DNA of 64,000 nt from Rebecca billardiae RCC1528 (taxonomy: Eukaryota; Haptophyta). Both the position numbers and the translations under genes were made by a program. Numbering within the stretch: the stretch's first letter is position 1; each line of letters begins with the position of its first letter. The notes beneath the pieces were generated by a model. It saw only the letters and a list, made by a program, of their open reading frames with translations. It ran no database searches and was not told the DNA's origin. The stretch lies in NCBI GenBank assembly GCA_965240325.2, contig OZ251232.1, positions 434,001 to 498,000 on the forward strand, written 5' to 3'. This document shows, one piece after another, positions 63,607 to 64,000 of this stretch.

Positions 63607-64000
63607 TCAGAGGCTTAGCAGCGCACTCTCGCTCCCACGGCCTGCGGCTGCGCCGCGTCCGCGCGCCGCCTGCGGCTGGGCCGCGGCGGCGGCGGCGCCC
63701 GCACTGGCCGTCCGCGCGGCGCGCTCGCGCCACGGCTGCTCGTGCGCGTGCACGCGCAGCGCGCTCAGCGCGCGCAGGCCCGCTCGGCGCGCGCTTGGCG
63801 CCGCCAGTGCGCCGCCGACGGCAGCCGCCTCGCGCCATGCCGCCTCCGCCGCGCGCGCGTGCGCCAGCAGCCGCGCGCGGTGCAGGGCTCGGAGCGCGCG
63901 CGTCGCGCCGTGCGCGCGCCGCAGGGCGGCCGCGCGCGCGCTCAGCCGTGCCGCCGCGGCGCGTCCCCGCAGCGCGCTCAGCCCACGCCGAGCCCGGGCG
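63607..64000 (-). CDS. 3' end of an Ala/Arg-rich helical-repeat protein, 5' part outside window
   Basis: A minus-strand frame is open from the window edge to a TGA at 63607-63609, giving the last 130 residues. The sequence is helical and weakly periodic: RRGLSALRGRAAAARLSARA, LHRARLLAHARAAEAAWREA, RRAGLRALSALRVHAHEQPW. The spacing of ARG-Leu and Trp positions recalls SFI1/centrin-binding or other long helical repeats, but too little is visible. It ends GRGSESALLSL. An overlapping 126-codon frame is a weaker candidate because it starts internally and is purely Arg/Ala. Frame choice rests on openness to the edge and helix pattern. Confidence 0.4.
   Translation of the reverse strand, partial: ARARRGLSALRGRAAAARLSARAAALRRAHGATRALRALHRARLLAHARAAEAAWREAAAVGGALAAPSARRAGLRALSALRVHAHEQPWRERAARTASAGAAAAAAQPQAARGRGAAAGRGSESALLSL

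Overview
The window is eukaryotic nuclear DNA, very GC-rich, with compact genes on both strands and short spliceosomal introns. Three genes (RTTN, RABL2, DNAAF11) belong to the centriole/cilium toolkit, so the organism builds a flagellum. GC content, alanine/arginine-rich low complexity, a hybrid two-component histidine kinase and introns that begin GTGCG suggest a flagellated GC-rich alga or other protist, perhaps a haptophyte. That placement is inference; no plastid or rRNA marker is present.

Left part (1-23 kb): the 3' end of a Pro/Ala-rich protein; a large near-perfect inverted repeat; the giant rotatin gene; a block of (TA)n and (CT)n microsatellites; a double-hotdog thioesterase; RABL2 head-to-head with an unknown membrane protein; a serine carboxypeptidase with a complete catalytic triad; and the dynein-arm assembly factor DNAAF11.

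Middle part (23-50.6 kb): a full-length ABCA transporter head-to-head with a tiny ORF whose stop overlaps the start of a LARP7-type La protein; an HMG-box/bromodomain protein; two tandem secreted cysteine-rich paralogues of unknown function; a mercaptopyruvate sulfurtransferase; WDR70 with an N-terminal FHA domain; a Rab5-like GTPase; a class I methyltransferase with a possible signal peptide; a two-domain PDI-like protein; and the CCA-adding enzyme.

Right part (50.6-64 kb) is accessory DNA: a 2.5-kb terminal-inverted-repeat element with a TA target duplication, a directly repeated 1.4-1.9 kb non-coding unit, a hybrid histidine kinase with two receivers, a second large inverted repeat, and the 3' end of a helical-repeat protein running off the edge.

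Thirteen introns were placed by matching protein families to open frames. Eleven begin GTGCG, one GTGTG, and one is most simply read as GC-AG. Intron borders are inferred, without transcript data. The genes show no operon logic; at least five pairs are divergent with 41-260 bp between start codons. No single new molecular system stands out. The best leads are the FHA-WDR70 fusion, the secreted paralogue pair, the TIR element and the dispersed 49-bp repeat.
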